Assembly (NCBI RefSeq): GCF_900129215.1
Contig: NZ_FQUQ01000001.1
Location: forward strand, 1,302,001 to 1,366,000
DNA: 64,000 nt
From: Pedobacter caeni
GTDB taxonomy: Bacteria > Bacteroidota > Bacteroidia > Sphingobacteriales > Sphingobacteriaceae
Direction: 5' to 3'
Position 1 is the stretch's first letter. The number at the start of each line of letters is the position of its first letter. A model generated the notes under the pieces. The model ran no database searches. It was not told the origin of the DNA and worked only from the letters and a program-made list of their open reading frames with translations. The position numbers and the translations under genes are program-made. Shown one piece after another: positions 14,821 through 23,810 of this stretch.

Positions 14821-17400
14821 TTACAAGTTAAAATTCAATTCCATCCCAAAATAAGGGCTGTTTAAGCCCGATCTCCTGATGGTCACGCCATTCGACTGAT
14901 AATCGGGTGCATAGTTAAAAATCCTGTTAACGAACATGCCTACACGGATTTTATCTTTAAAGTTCTTTACCGCTTTGAAGTTCACATTCAGGTCCATTGG
15001 CGTCCTGTATTTGTTGAATGAGGCTTCAGCATAATTGATGTTGAGCCATTGCAGGACCTGATCGCTTTTATCAGCTTCTGTATAAGGGTGAATAGCCCCG
15101 TTTACATCTACATAATGACCAGGAGTTCCATTTTTTCGGGTCATTTGCTGTGCAGCAAACCAGCGGCACTGGATTGCTGTAGAAAATTCCAGTCCGATTT
15201 TTGGCAGGTAAGTATCGAACAGGATGTTCGTATTTAACTGGGAGCGGATAAAACCTTCGTCTTCAGCATACAATCCAAGAACCTCTACCCGTTTTCCATT
15301 CTGCATGATCTCTTTTTGAGGCCCGCGGTATATAGGCAAACTGTTTTCATAAACAGACCTGAACCATGCTCCGTTCAGGGTAATTCTGGTGTTGATTCCT
15401 TTAATTCTTTCAGATGAAAACTGGTATTCTATCCCCTCTTTGATCATCGCACTTCCGTTCTGTACCTGGTTTAAAATAACCGTTGTTTTACTTTCTTCGA
15501 AGGGAAGGTCTTTCACATCCGGAGCAGTGGTCATCTTTTCCGGATCGATGCCGGAGGTATTGTATTTTTTGTAATTCAGTACGCGGTAGTCCGTTCCATT
15601 CCTAAATCCGGAAGTTGAGCTCTCCTTAAAATAGGTAATGCTAAGGCGATTGCTGTTTAGCGAGATATCTGTCTTCAATTCCCATTTTTTGTTCCTTGCC
15701 GGTTCCAGCTGGTCGTTATTCATGAGGAATTTATAAGTCATCACATTGGCCTTTCTATAGTCCGGATTATTGTGGTAATAATTCAGCTGTTCACGATCCA
15801 GATAGGTATAGTCCGGATACATCTGGGCCAATACCGGGAATTTGCTTTGCCAACCCAAACCACCTCCAAATGCAATGACCAGGTCTGAAGTACCCAATTG
15901 CATTTTAGGCAAGGTCCATTGTGCGTTAATACGCGGGTCTATTGCCGTTAGTCCAAACATGGTCATACTTCTCAACCCCGCGGAAAGCACCATTCTATGT
16001 GCGCCAAGATGAACACTCATCCGGTCCTCTGCAAAAAAGGAAAGGTCTTTTGCGGCGGGAATATCACGGTAAGCCCGGTTTCTGTTCCTCATCTCCGGAC
16101 TTGGCGGAAGCATAGGATCATACACTTGTCCACGTCCGTTGTTTTTGCTGTAATTCCCTTCCGTTCCCAGCAGTATCGCGTGGTTAATTCTTCCGGTTTC
16201 AAAGCCCAGATTGGCCATCAGTTTTAAGAATCCATCGATAGGTTTGCCATCTACCAATAAATGAGCAGTATATTGGGGAGTCAGGTATCCCGCATCATGG
16301 GCTCCTTCCTCTGTAGAATTATTCAGGATGGTTGCACTGCCCAGCTGAACCCATTTGGTCTGATTGATCTGATCGCGCTGCAAACTCAGGGAGGAATTCA
16401 GTTCAATTGATTTCAGGACTTTGATCTTGTTAAATTTAAGAACCAGGTTATTGCTCAGAGCCATTCTATTGTATTCAGACCTGTATTTATCTACTTTCTG
16501 ATATCCTGCATCGGGATCTGCCTTTTGGTTATCGAATGAAGTTCCATAATCGAAGCTGCTGCTCAGGTTCAGATTCGCGAAGTCTTTTTCCCATATTTTA
16601 TTCAATCGCAGGGAAGTATTGATGCGTTTAAAATTTTCAAAACGATCTCTGGGATCTGACATAGAATTGAGGTAATCTAGGTCCACATTCAGGCTCATCT
16701 TATTTTCCGGAAAAAAGAAGCCCTTTCCGACATAAGCCAGTTTGCTAAAACCATCCGCTTTAAACCGGGCTTCAAGTGCGCGCCCTCCTTGTTTTCGGGT
16801 AATTTTAACCAGACCACTGGTCAGATCACCATATTGAACAGAAGGAATCCCCCTCACAATCTCGAGGCTTTCAATCTGATCAGTGGAAAGCGTCCGCATG
16901 TCTACCCCTTTCCCGGTAATGTTTCTTCTGGTATTCAAATCAGACTTCGCGTCAAAACCTGCAGTGTACTGCATATTGGCACGGGTGCTGAGGGGTGCAC
17001 CATCTATCAGAAAGGCAGTTCCTAAAGAAGAGATATCGTAATTATCACTGGAAATCCCTACCTGACGTAAACCGATCAGGTTTGCGGCACCAAGATTTGG
17101 ATCTCTGGAACGGCCGCCTGGAAGCAGTTCCAGCAGGTCTGCGAAACTCGAAGGCTGCAGGTGCTGCATCGCCTTGCGGTTGATGATCGAAGAAGTACTT
17201 AATCCTTTTGATTCTGAAGCAGTGATGACAACTTCATTGAGTGCAATCTGCTTTGCTTTCAGGCTGTCTGCCTTATTTTTTAAGGAATCTGTTTTGCCAG
17301 AAATGTCCTTTATTTTTTTCTGTTGCGCGAGCACCGGAGAAACCACTACTACTGAGACGATTAGTAAAAACGAATTAAGAAAATAACGACCACCCTGCAT
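14821..17400 (-). CDS. TonB-dependent outer-membrane receptor
   Basis: An 859-residue receptor. A signal peptide is followed by a short charged segment and the TonB-box-like EVVITAS, then the plug domain (FADLLELLPGG, RGIPSVQYGDLTSGLVKI). The remaining 630 or so residues form the barrel, with many aromatic-ended strands and a C-terminus YFGMELNFNL. It lacks the usual N-terminal carboxypeptidase-like domain of SusC-type receptors, so it looks more like a metal- or cofactor-type transporter; that is inference. ATG 17400 is preferred to GTG 17406. It heads the operon with DUF4876, DUF6850 and the di-haem peroxidase. A -7 box at 17469-17476 and two palindromes lie upstream. Confidence 0.9.
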   Translation of the reverse strand: MQGGRYFLNSFLLIVSVVVVSPVLAQQKKIKDISGKTDSLKNKADSLKAKQIALNEVVITASESKGLSTSSIINRKAMQHLQPSSFADLLELLPGGRSRDPNLGAANLIGLRQVGISSDNYDISSLGTAFLIDGAPLSTRANMQYTAGFDAKSDLNTRRNITGKGVDMRTLSTDQIESLEIVRGIPSVQYGDLTSGLVKITRKQGGRALEARFKADGFSKLAYVGKGFFFPENKMSLNVDLDYLNSMSDPRDRFENFKRINTSLRLNKIWEKDFANLNLSSSFDYGTSFDNQKADPDAGYQKVDKYRSEYNRMALSNNLVLKFNKIKVLKSIELNSSLSLQRDQINQTKWVQLGSATILNNSTEEGAHDAGYLTPQYTAHLLVDGKPIDGFLKLMANLGFETGRINHAILLGTEGNYSKNNGRGQVYDPMLPPSPEMRNRNRAYRDIPAAKDLSFFAEDRMSVHLGAHRMVLSAGLRSMTMFGLTAIDPRINAQWTLPKMQLGTSDLVIAFGGGLGWQSKFPVLAQMYPDYTYLDREQLNYYHNNPDYRKANVMTYKFLMNNDQLEPARNKKWELKTDISLNSNRLSITYFKESSTSGFRNGTDYRVLNYKKYNTSGIDPEKMTTAPDVKDLPFEESKTTVILNQVQNGSAMIKEGIEYQFSSERIKGINTRITLNGAWFRSVYENSLPIYRGPQKEIMQNGKRVEVLGLYAEDEGFIRSQLNTNILFDTYLPKIGLEFSTAIQCRWFAAQQMTRKNGTPGHYVDVNGAIHPYTEADKSDQVLQWLNINYAEASFNKYRTPMDLNVNFKAVKNFKDKIRVGMFVNRIFNYAPDYQSNGVTIRRSGLNSPYFGMELNFNL

Positions 17401-17420
17401 GTACACAACTAATTATTAAA

Positions 17421-17442
17421 TAACATGTTTAACTTCATGTTA
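17421..17442. promoter_or_regulatory. Inverted repeat in the leader of the TonB receptor operon
   Basis: TAACATG and CATGTTA form a perfect 7-bp inverted repeat with an 8-base spacer, between the -7 box and the start codon. It could be an operator or a leader hairpin. Confidence 0.4.
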
Positions 17443-17446
17443 CTAT

Positions 17447-17461
17447 TTAGATAGAATCTAA
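17447..17461. promoter_or_regulatory. Palindrome TTAGAT-AGA-ATCTAA near the TonB operon start site
   Basis: A perfect 6-bp inverted repeat with a 3-base spacer, 7 bases downstream of the -7 box, so it covers the expected transcription start. A repressor operator is a fair guess. Confidence 0.4.
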
Positions 17462-17468
17462 TTAGTCG

Positions 17469-17476
17469 CAAAAGTA
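17469..17476 (-). promoter_or_regulatory. -7 box TACTTTTG of the TonB receptor operon
   Basis: Matches TANNTTTG on the minus strand, about 68 bases before the ATG at 17400. No clear -33 TTG at the right distance, which would fit an activated or repressed promoter. Confidence 0.6.
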
Positions 17477-17666
17477 AGATTTATTCTTTAAAAAGGAAGA
17501 GTTATTTAAAAAAGGTCTAAATAACAAACTTACAAGAAGCGTGATTTGAATCTATTTAAATGAGTTGATCCCCGCAGGAGGTTCCTTCGGAGATCAACTT
17601 CTGGATTAGGATTAGAATTTTCAATTCAGATAATTTGCAAGGCCGATCAACGTTTAATCCATTATT

Positions 17667-18197
17667 ATGGAACAGAATAAGTCGGTGTTGATTGTATTTG
17701 GGGGGCTTCCAGGTTCAGGAAAAACTACTTTAGCGAAAGCTTTAGCCAATCATTTGAGTGTGGTGTATTTGCGGATAGACACGATAGAACAATTGTTACC
17801 AAAAACCGGGTCCGGTCTGGGGCCTGAAGGCTACCTTATTGCAAATGCCATTGCCAGGGAAAACCTGAAACCGGGTAACATTGTGATTGTTGATTCCGTT
17901 AATCCCATTCCGGTGACCCGCGAAATGTGGGAGAAGACGGCCTCAGAAACCAATTCAAAGCTGATCGGGATTGAAGTAAAATGTTCTGATCCTGAAATCC
18001 ACCGTCAAAGGGTAGAAAACCGCATTGCAGATATCCCGGGCCATCAGTTGCCAACCTGGGATCAGGTCATCAACAGGGAATATGATGCCTGGGAAAGCAA
18101 GGATTTCAGCATAGAAACTGCACATGAGACCGTGGAAAGCTCTTTTAAAGAACTCCTGCTGTCTTTAAGTAACATCAATCGAACCGGGCAGGCTTAG
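17667..18197 (+). CDS. P-loop kinase / AAA-type ATPase (zeta-like)
   Basis: A 176-residue protein with a Walker A motif G13-LPGSGKTT near the N-terminus, then YLRIDTIE, and an IVIVDSVNP strand that could serve as Walker B. Arg-rich helices (RENLK, HRQRVENR) fit the lid of a small nucleotide or sugar-type kinase (AAA_33 / zeta-toxin-like superfamily). The substrate cannot be told. No antitoxin-like gene is adjacent, so a toxin role is not supported. It is a single gene between the TonB operon, which is divergent, and a small zinc-ribbon gene 48 bases downstream. Confidence 0.82.
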   Translation: MEQNKSVLIVFGGLPGSGKTTLAKALANHLSVVYLRIDTIEQLLPKTGSGLGPEGYLIANAIARENLKPGNIVIVDSVNPIPVTREMWEKTASETNSKLIGIEVKCSDPEIHRQRVENRIADIPGHQLPTWDQVINREYDAWESKDFSIETAHETVESSFKELLLSLSNINRTGQA

Positions 18198-18245
18198 CTG
18201 TTTTATAAGAAATGTATATACACAAAAAAGTTTTACTTTTACCCT

Positions 18246-18566
18246 ATGAAAATAAGGTGTACCTCTTGTCAGGAGATATTTGATGCCAATAAAGATCAGG
18301 AGAAATTCCTGACCTATGCCATAGGAAAAGGGCAGAAACTGGCCATGCTGGATTGCCCCTTATGTTACGGGAGTGTTCCAGTTGATCCGGCCAATCTTCT
18401 ATCCCATCAACCTCCTCAAAGTCAGGCCACAAAAAAGGGCAAAGAAAAACCTGTTCAATGCCCTGAATGTGCGGATGGCGTACTATCTTATATTGACGAT
18501 CCTGGAGAGGAAAATTTCTGGGGCTGTGGTGAATGCGGACATGTTATTTTTGACCGTCCGTCTTAA
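18246..18566 (+). CDS. Zinc-ribbon protein with two cysteine clusters
   Basis: A 106-residue protein with a C5-x2-C8 pair plus a second pair (CPLC), and a C-terminal zinc ribbon (CPECA...GCGECG). The middle is a polar linker rich in Lys and Gln. Function unknown; structural zinc binding is likely. Its last 23 bases overlap the end of the convergent gene 18544-19284. It follows the kinase gene by 48 bases and may be co-transcribed with it. Confidence 0.75.
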   Translation: MKIRCTSCQEIFDANKDQEKFLTYAIGKGQKLAMLDCPLCYGSVPVDPANLLSHQPPQSQATKKGKEKPVQCPECADGVLSYIDDPGEENFWGCGECGHVIFDRPS

Positions 18567-19284
18567 TTTCCTGTTCCCACATTAGTTTTCCTTCCTTATT
18601 GAAATATTTAATTCCTGTAAATTTCTGTTTATTCCGAAAGCGTGTCCCTTCGGCCTTAGCCATTCCAATTACCAGTTCACCATCTTTTCCCTGAATCACC
18701 AAACCCTTTGTATGATCTGCGTGTGCAAAGAGATGTACCGCTTCTCCTTCAGAATCATCCAGACCCACTACCACATTTGCTTTGCCATCGGGAGAGGTAT
18801 TGACTCCGGCACCACCCAACTCCATCCCCATACCATCGTTCCAGAGCATTCCTGAATTATCAAATATTCTTCTTCCTACATTGGCATCAGCGAGTTGATC
18901 GCCGATTAAGACTCTGTCAAAGCCTCCCTCATTCATGACAATCATTCCTATGGCACTGTGCCGGTAACGGCGGTACCACTTCATATACTGTTCCGGATCC
19001 TTTTTATATATTCTGCCTGCCATATGTTTGCGAACCAGATTGGTATCTGTCCTGACCCGATATTTTGAGTAAGGAACCGGTGCACCAATCAGAATGCGGT
19101 CCTTACCTAAACTGTCTTCAATCACAATCCCTTTTGCTCTGATGATGTTAAAGCTCTCCTTACCTTTAAAAGAAAAGCCAAGTGTGACAAGAAGCAGCAA
19201 TGTAGCGCAACCTATTAGTGCCACCTTAAGTTTCTGATGTTTTCTTTCCAGCTTTTCCAGCCGGAGAATCAAGTCTTTTTCCAT
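18544..19284 (-). CDS. Membrane-anchored protein with beta-rich repeat-like domain
   Basis: A 246-residue protein: a short cytoplasmic coiled-coil lead (LILRLEKLERKHQKLKV), one transmembrane helix (VALIGCATLLLLVTLGF) and an external beta-rich domain. The strands repeat a pattern such as IVIEDSLGKDRILIGAP, IGMIVMNEGGFDRVLIGD and KANVVVGLDDSEG, which looks like short repeating beta turns. No family recognised. ATG 19284 is chosen because the longer frame starts at TTG. Its 3' end overlaps the convergent zinc-ribbon gene by 23 bases. Confidence 0.7.
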   Translation of the reverse strand: MEKDLILRLEKLERKHQKLKVALIGCATLLLLVTLGFSFKGKESFNIIRAKGIVIEDSLGKDRILIGAPVPYSKYRVRTDTNLVRKHMAGRIYKKDPEQYMKWYRRYRHSAIGMIVMNEGGFDRVLIGDQLADANVGRRIFDNSGMLWNDGMGMELGGAGVNTSPDGKANVVVGLDDSEGEAVHLFAHADHTKGLVIQGKDGELVIGMAKAEGTRFRNKQKFTGIKYFNKEGKLMWEQEIKTDGQK

Positions 19285-19356
19285 GTTATTAATTTGTTGG
19301 TTTAACAAAAGACGTTCTCCGGCTACCAGGTGTTACATCAGCAATGCCACCCGAAT

Positions 19357-20286
19357 TTAAGAGTATACCTCAATCCCGAACTTGCGCAACCAATCGTTTA
19401 AAGCGGATTGATATTGAGCTGTTGCGACCGACATGATACGATCTGCTTCTTCACTGGTATCAATTGCATCCTGCCCTGTATGTTCTTTTAACCATTGCAG
19501 GTAGTTGTCCCGGCCTTCGCTGCGCTCCTCTTCTTCATCCTCATCACGGTAATAATAAGCCTCTTCCAAACCTACCGAAATCTCGGTATCATAACTAATC
19601 AGCTGTAACAATTGACGAAGCCCGCTGGCCACCACGTGTATACCGCCCTCGTCTCCGAACACTACAATCGGGCAAGTTTCAAGATCTGGTTTTATGTGCC
19701 AGAAAGCGTAGCTGCTTCCGCCACCTGTGGCTGTAGCAAATTCTGTAAAGGACCTGAGCCATTCCGAATCTTCAGACCAGCTTTTCAATCCATATTTTTC
19801 TATGGGATACAAACAAAAGCTGTCAGCAAAATTACCTGCACCTTCCAGCTCCTGAAATTCAAAAAGCTGTTTCAGCAAATCCGGGATTTTATGATCGCCA
19901 AATTGTGCCGAGAAGGCCAGCCAGCGGCCTTCTTCTTCTGATTTTTCCAGCTTTTCCATTTCATTGATGATCGCTACCCATAACTTATGAGCCAGGGCCT
20001 GTACTTCCTGCGGACCTTCATTGGTCAGGGTCTTTAAATTCCCGTCTTTTTCAAGATAGAAAGGAAATACAAAACCGTCACTATGTACAAAGCTTAAAAT
20101 GTACTGACCATTGTATTCAATTCTAATGGTATCGCCTCGTGGCTCATTTTCTTCGTTTATATAAGGTTTAAAAATGCATACCTTAAATTCGTCCAGCTCA
20201 AATTCAAATCCTTCGTCATCTTCAGGAACGAGTTCAGATTGGATAATCTTTAATAAGTTTTCCGGTGTAAAGTCGTATTTATTCAT
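19357..20286 (-). CDS. SUKH (SMI1/KNR4)-like protein
   Basis: A 309-residue acidic, soluble protein. The segment around residues 185-235, TGGGSSYAFWHIKPD...CPIVVFGDEGGIHVVASGLRQLL, resembles the SUKH superfamily signature in which a hydrophobic strand is followed by G-x-G-x-VAS/NL-FL. SUKH proteins commonly act as immunity proteins against polymorphic toxins, but many have other roles. A very acidic patch (EDEEEERSEG) lies near residue 260. No toxin gene is adjacent. ATG 20286 is used because the longer frame begins at TTG. Confidence 0.6.
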   Translation of the reverse strand: MNKYDFTPENLLKIIQSELVPEDDEGFEFELDEFKVCIFKPYINEENEPRGDTIRIEYNGQYILSFVHSDGFVFPFYLEKDGNLKTLTNEGPQEVQALAHKLWVAIINEMEKLEKSEEEGRWLAFSAQFGDHKIPDLLKQLFEFQELEGAGNFADSFCLYPIEKYGLKSWSEDSEWLRSFTEFATATGGGSSYAFWHIKPDLETCPIVVFGDEGGIHVVASGLRQLLQLISYDTEISVGLEEAYYYRDEDEEEERSEGRDNYLQWLKEHTGQDAIDTSEEADRIMSVATAQYQSALNDWLRKFGIEVYS

Positions 20287-20494
20287 ATTCAATTTTTATT
20301 CTCTTCAATCGTTCAAAAACGTCAACTGTTTTCATGGCACGGATGATGCCCGTCATTACTATAGCTCAAAAATAGCACCTTTACAGGATGTAATGCAAGC
20401 AAAAGCCTACTACAAAAGGGCTACAACTATAAAAAAACAGGACATCTACCCTATTTTGAGCGATCTGGCTATGGAGAGAAACGAGATACTGAGA

Positions 20495-20815
20495 TTAGCA
20501 GTGTACCATCTGATAAATCTGCAGCATATAGGCCGCCTGATTTAAAGCAGAGAAAAACTCATGCCACTCTACCCGGGTAAATACAAGAGAAATATCCACG
20601 AGTGGAGAAGGAAAGATGACCACTTCAATTCCATCAGGGTTGTTTTCAATGTAATCATCGAATATAAGGTCCTTCGTTGCTTCGATAAATTTATAGAACT
20701 CATCAAATGAGAATGTCATTAAAGCATTTCTATTCCAGATATTGATGACCTTACAGTTTGCACATTGAGTAACGGAAACATCTCCTTCCCTTGAAATTAC
20801 GATTGGATTGCACAT
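20495..20815 (-). CDS. Small protein of unknown function with N-terminal CxxC
   Basis: A 106-residue soluble protein starting MCNPIVIS, with a C-x2-C pair (CANCKVINIWNRN) near residue 18 and an aromatic, strand-helix remainder. Similar proteins exist in many Bacteroidota as a DUF (possibly DUF6686, from memory). Function unknown. It stands alone, 208 bases upstream of the SUKH-like gene. Confidence 0.65.
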   Translation of the reverse strand: MCNPIVISREGDVSVTQCANCKVINIWNRNALMTFSFDEFYKFIEATKDLIFDDYIENNPDGIEVVIFPSPLVDISLVFTRVEWHEFFSALNQAAYMLQIYQMVHC

Positions 20816-21230
20816 AGAATTGGTCTTAGATGAATAAACAGCACAAATATCTTATTATTTAGAACAGTTCCAAATAAAAGGATATAATAACTTTTCTATG
20901 TTCCACTTACCCCGCTCAGCAAATGACCAGTTTTCCATCAAAGATCATGATGATTTTATTCATCTTATTCATTTTTACACAAATACAATAGCTTTAAAGA
21001 AAAACAACTTACAGGAATATTTCTCTGTAAACAAACAAAAACAACACAAACAAACAACTAAAAAACAAAGAGTTAACAATTACACCGTAAGGAGAGAAAA
21101 ACACGCTTTATTATTTCAACCTATCAAAATCAATATTTTGAAAACACCAGTAAATTGCTGAGCTGACAATAAATTTCATGTAATATTTTGAAATAATTAA
21201 GCTACATTTAAGATAGTAACCTCCTAAGTT
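20816..21230. other. AT-rich intergenic region
   Basis: About 415 very AT-rich bases. An 87-codon open frame at 20898-21161 is low-complexity (Lys, Gln and Asn runs) with no domain, and I do not call it. No clear terminator or full promoter was found; a TACATTTA box at 21203 could serve the AraC gene. Confidence 0.5.
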
Positions 21231-22403
21231 ATGACCCTCTCTCTCTTTTTTAGCAGCATCAGCTGCTTTTTATTATTGCTGTTCTCACTGCACTTGTTTT
21301 TCGCTAAACGTGGGAATAGACTATTGAATCGCCTGCTTGCCCTACTTTTTCTTTCCAGGTTTGGCCAGATCCTGATCACCTTATTTATTCATTCTGATCA
21401 CCAAACGTTATTTCCTTTTGTATACCAACTGTTTACTCCTTTATGGTACATCACACCCGCGTGTTTTTATTTATACGTGATCAGTTTCATACAGCGGAAC
21501 CAGCAGCCGCTTAAGTTTCAATGGCTACATTTTATGCCAGCTATTTTTGCGGTTATCCATATATTTCCCTGGCATTTAAGTAACCCTGTTAACTGGAATT
21601 TGATTGCCATTCAGATTGCAGAAAACAAACAGCTGTTCATTACAGAGCGCACAGGATTATTTTCTCCGGTTTTCTATTATTTAGGCAGGCCTGTTCTGGT
21701 GATCGTTTATTTATCGGTTACCTGGTATGCGGTATTAAAATCAAAAATTCTGGATAAAAAGACTGAACCCGTCCGCAGAGACTGGTTGTTGTTGTTTCTC
21801 AGGATAGGCACTTTCTTTTACCTGGCCGGCTTCCTTTCCCTCGCCTTCTGGAATATAGACAAGCCGTATATCAATACGTTATTCATGATCATAAATGGTA
21901 TGATCGTACTCATCATTATGGTTTTCGTATTGCATCATCCAAGATTGTTTTACGGTTATCTTTTCGTGTCAGTTAACCTGAACCCTGGACAAAAACATGG
22001 GGATACCGAAGCGCCTGCACAGATCAATCAGGCAAAAAAAATGAGTCTTTTACCTGAACAGTTGTTAAAATATTCAATTTCCATGAAAGAAGTCATGGAA
22101 ATTAAACAACCCTACCTGCTGGAGAATTTTCAGATTGTTGACCTCGCCGGAGAACTCAACATTCCTGTTCACCATTGCTCTTTTGTACTCAATAATCTAA
22201 TTGGCAAGAATTTCAGAGACTGGATCAACGAATACAGAATCCGCTCTTTCATGGAGCAATACCCCCTCAAATCAGAAAGAATGACGATTGAGTCTGTAGC
22301 GCACGAATGTGGATTTAAAAGTACAGCCACATTTTATAACGCATTTAAAAAGGAAACAGGATTAATGCCAACTGCCTATTTCTCTCAAAAAAAGGTTTCC
22401 TAA
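21231..22403 (+). CDS. AraC-family regulator with N-terminal membrane domain
   Basis: A 390-residue protein: about seven hydrophobic helices in residues 1-240, then a cytoplasmic linker and a C-terminal AraC/XylS double helix-turn-helix (about 290-385). The DNA-binding part has the usual landmarks FRDWINEYRIRSF, SVAHECGFKSTATFYNAFKKETG and MPTAYF. Membrane-tethered AraC regulators of this type are common in Bacteroidota and probably sense a ligand in or outside the membrane. It lies just upstream of the adhesin locus on the same strand, so it is the likely local regulator; an 11-bp inverted repeat between them (22491-22528) is a candidate site. Confidence 0.88.
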   Translation: MTLSLFFSSISCFLLLLFSLHLFFAKRGNRLLNRLLALLFLSRFGQILITLFIHSDHQTLFPFVYQLFTPLWYITPACFYLYVISFIQRNQQPLKFQWLHFMPAIFAVIHIFPWHLSNPVNWNLIAIQIAENKQLFITERTGLFSPVFYYLGRPVLVIVYLSVTWYAVLKSKILDKKTEPVRRDWLLLFLRIGTFFYLAGFLSLAFWNIDKPYINTLFMIINGMIVLIIMVFVLHHPRLFYGYLFVSVNLNPGQKHGDTEAPAQINQAKKMSLLPEQLLKYSISMKEVMEIKQPYLLENFQIVDLAGELNIPVHHCSFVLNNLIGKNFRDWINEYRIRSFMEQYPLKSERMTIESVAHECGFKSTATFYNAFKKETGLMPTAYFSQKKVS

Positions 22404-22490
22404 AGACAGTTTTCTTTTACAACCATTCAATGGTTAGACAAGTACAACGCTAAAATCTAACTTTTAGTATACGTAAGCCGATAACTTTAT

Positions 22491-22528
22491 TAATGAAATA
22501 CTATTCGTTCTGAAATGGTATTTCATTA
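22491..22528. promoter_or_regulatory. 11-bp inverted repeat upstream of the adhesin locus
   Basis: TAATGAAATAC (22491-22501) and GTATTTCATTA (22518-22528) are exact reverse complements with a 16-base spacer. It ends 35 bases before the ATG at 22564. A TAACTTTA box at 22480-22487 is just upstream. Confidence 0.45.
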
Positions 22529-22563
22529 CCAAGTTTAAATTGAACCCTCTTAATTCCTCTCTT

Positions 22564-23778
22564 ATGAAAAAATTTACTTTTACGCTACTGGCATTCTTTT
22601 TATTTGTGCTTAACAGTTTCGCACAAACACCACAAAAAATCAATTATCAGGCGGTGATCCGAAACGCCACGGGCCAGCCGGTACCCAGTCAGGCTGTAGG
22701 AATGCGGCTGACTATCCAGAATGGCCCTGTAGGCGCTGCGATATATACAGAAACGCAATTGCCTACCACCAATGCATTCGGACTGGTAAATTTACAAATA
22801 GGAACAGGAACAGTAGTAACGGGTACATTTGCCCTCATCCCCTGGGCTACAGGAAATAAATACCTCAAAATTGAAGCGGATATCGCAGGTGGATCTGCGT
22901 ACACCTTGCTGGGTACTGTAGAGCTGGTTAGTGTTCCTTATGCGCTAAACGCCTCAACCGCAATAACCAGCAACGACAACCGCTGGACCGCTGCAGGTGC
23001 GAACATTCTGAATAACAATGTCGGCGGTGTCGGAATCGGCCCCGGATCAGGCACTTTTCCTGCAAATGATGCCGTTCTGGACATTTGGTCGACCACTAAA
23101 GGAATCCTCATCCCAAGAGTAACCTCAGCAGCAGCAATCTCCTCTCCAAGTGATGGTTTACTAGTGTATCAGACTGGTGGAACCAAAGGTTTTTATTATT
23201 CAAAATCCGGGGCATGGGTAAGGATTACAGATGCCAATGATGCTTCAGGAGGTTCAAATGGCGGCGCAATCATTCCTTTCGCATCGGGTATGCCTGTAAG
23301 CATGACTACCATTGCCGGTGGATTGGCTGGTACCCCAAGCTTTGTCGGGTTCGGGAGCAGTGCACCCAGTGTTTCCATACTTGGATCCACAATTGATTTG
23401 ACAGGAGCATCCGGTACACTCCTGAATTTCGCCTTTTCTATGCCAAGAAGTGGAACCATAAAGAGTATGTCTGCTTATTTTAGTACTACGGCAGCTTTAT
23501 CACTTATAGGCTCAACCGTAACCATAAATGCACAGCTTTATTCAAGTACTTCCCCAGACAACAGCTTTACCGCAGTTCCCGGAGCCTCAGTTACTTTAGC
23601 TCCGTCATTATCAGGCATCATATCTATAGGCGCTATATCCAACGGAATTACCACCGGACTTAATATCCCGGTAACTCCCCAGACACGCTTTTTATTGGTA
23701 TTTTCTACTTCAGCGGCAGGTATCAGTCTGATTACAACTACCGCTGGCTATGCCAGCGCAGGATTAAGCATTGAGTAA
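22564..23778 (+). CDS. Secreted protein with BclB-like C-terminal domain
   Basis: A 404-residue exported protein (signal peptide ending near NSFAQ). Residues 20-140 form a beta-rich domain that starts [18 protein letters not shown], common at the front of Bacteroidota secreted proteins. The middle resembles tail-fibre-like sequence ([20 protein letters not shown]). The last 165 or so residues, from [10 protein letters not shown] on, match the C-terminal domain of Bacillus exosporium glycoprotein BclB ([34 protein letters not shown]). The collagen-like repeat of BclB is absent. A surface structural or adhesion role is likely. It is followed after 32 bases by the giant adhesin. ATG 22564 is chosen over TTG 22540. 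Confidence 0.8.
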   Translation: MKKFTFTLLAFFLFVLNSFAQTPQKINYQAVIRNATGQPVPSQAVGMRLTIQNGPVGAAIYTETQLPTTNAFGLVNLQIGTGTVVTGTFALIPWATGNKYLKIEADIAGGSAYTLLGTVELVSVPYALNASTAITSNDNRWTAAGANILNNNVGGVGIGPGSGTFPANDAVLDIWSTTKGILIPRVTSAAAISSPSDGLLVYQTGGTKGFYYSKSGAWVRITDANDASGGSNGGAIIPFASGMPVSMTTIAGGLAGTPSFVGFGSSAPSVSILGSTIDLTGASGTLLNFAFSMPRSGTIKSMSAYFSTTAALSLIGSTVTINAQLYSSTSPDNSFTAVPGASVTLAPSLSGIISIGAISNGITTGLNIPVTPQTRFLLVFSTSAAGISLITTTAGYASAGLSIE

Positions 23779-23810
23779 ATCAGTTCACCAAAATCATTAA
23801 ACATATCATT

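Noticed and set aside
17667..18197. Zeta toxin of a toxin-antitoxin pair
   Set aside because: The P-loop fits the wider kinase group, but no epsilon-like antitoxin is adjacent.
20898..21161. 87-codon plus-strand frame
   Set aside because: Very AT-rich, runs of Lys, Gln and Asn, no domain, no promoter; looks like intergenic DNA.
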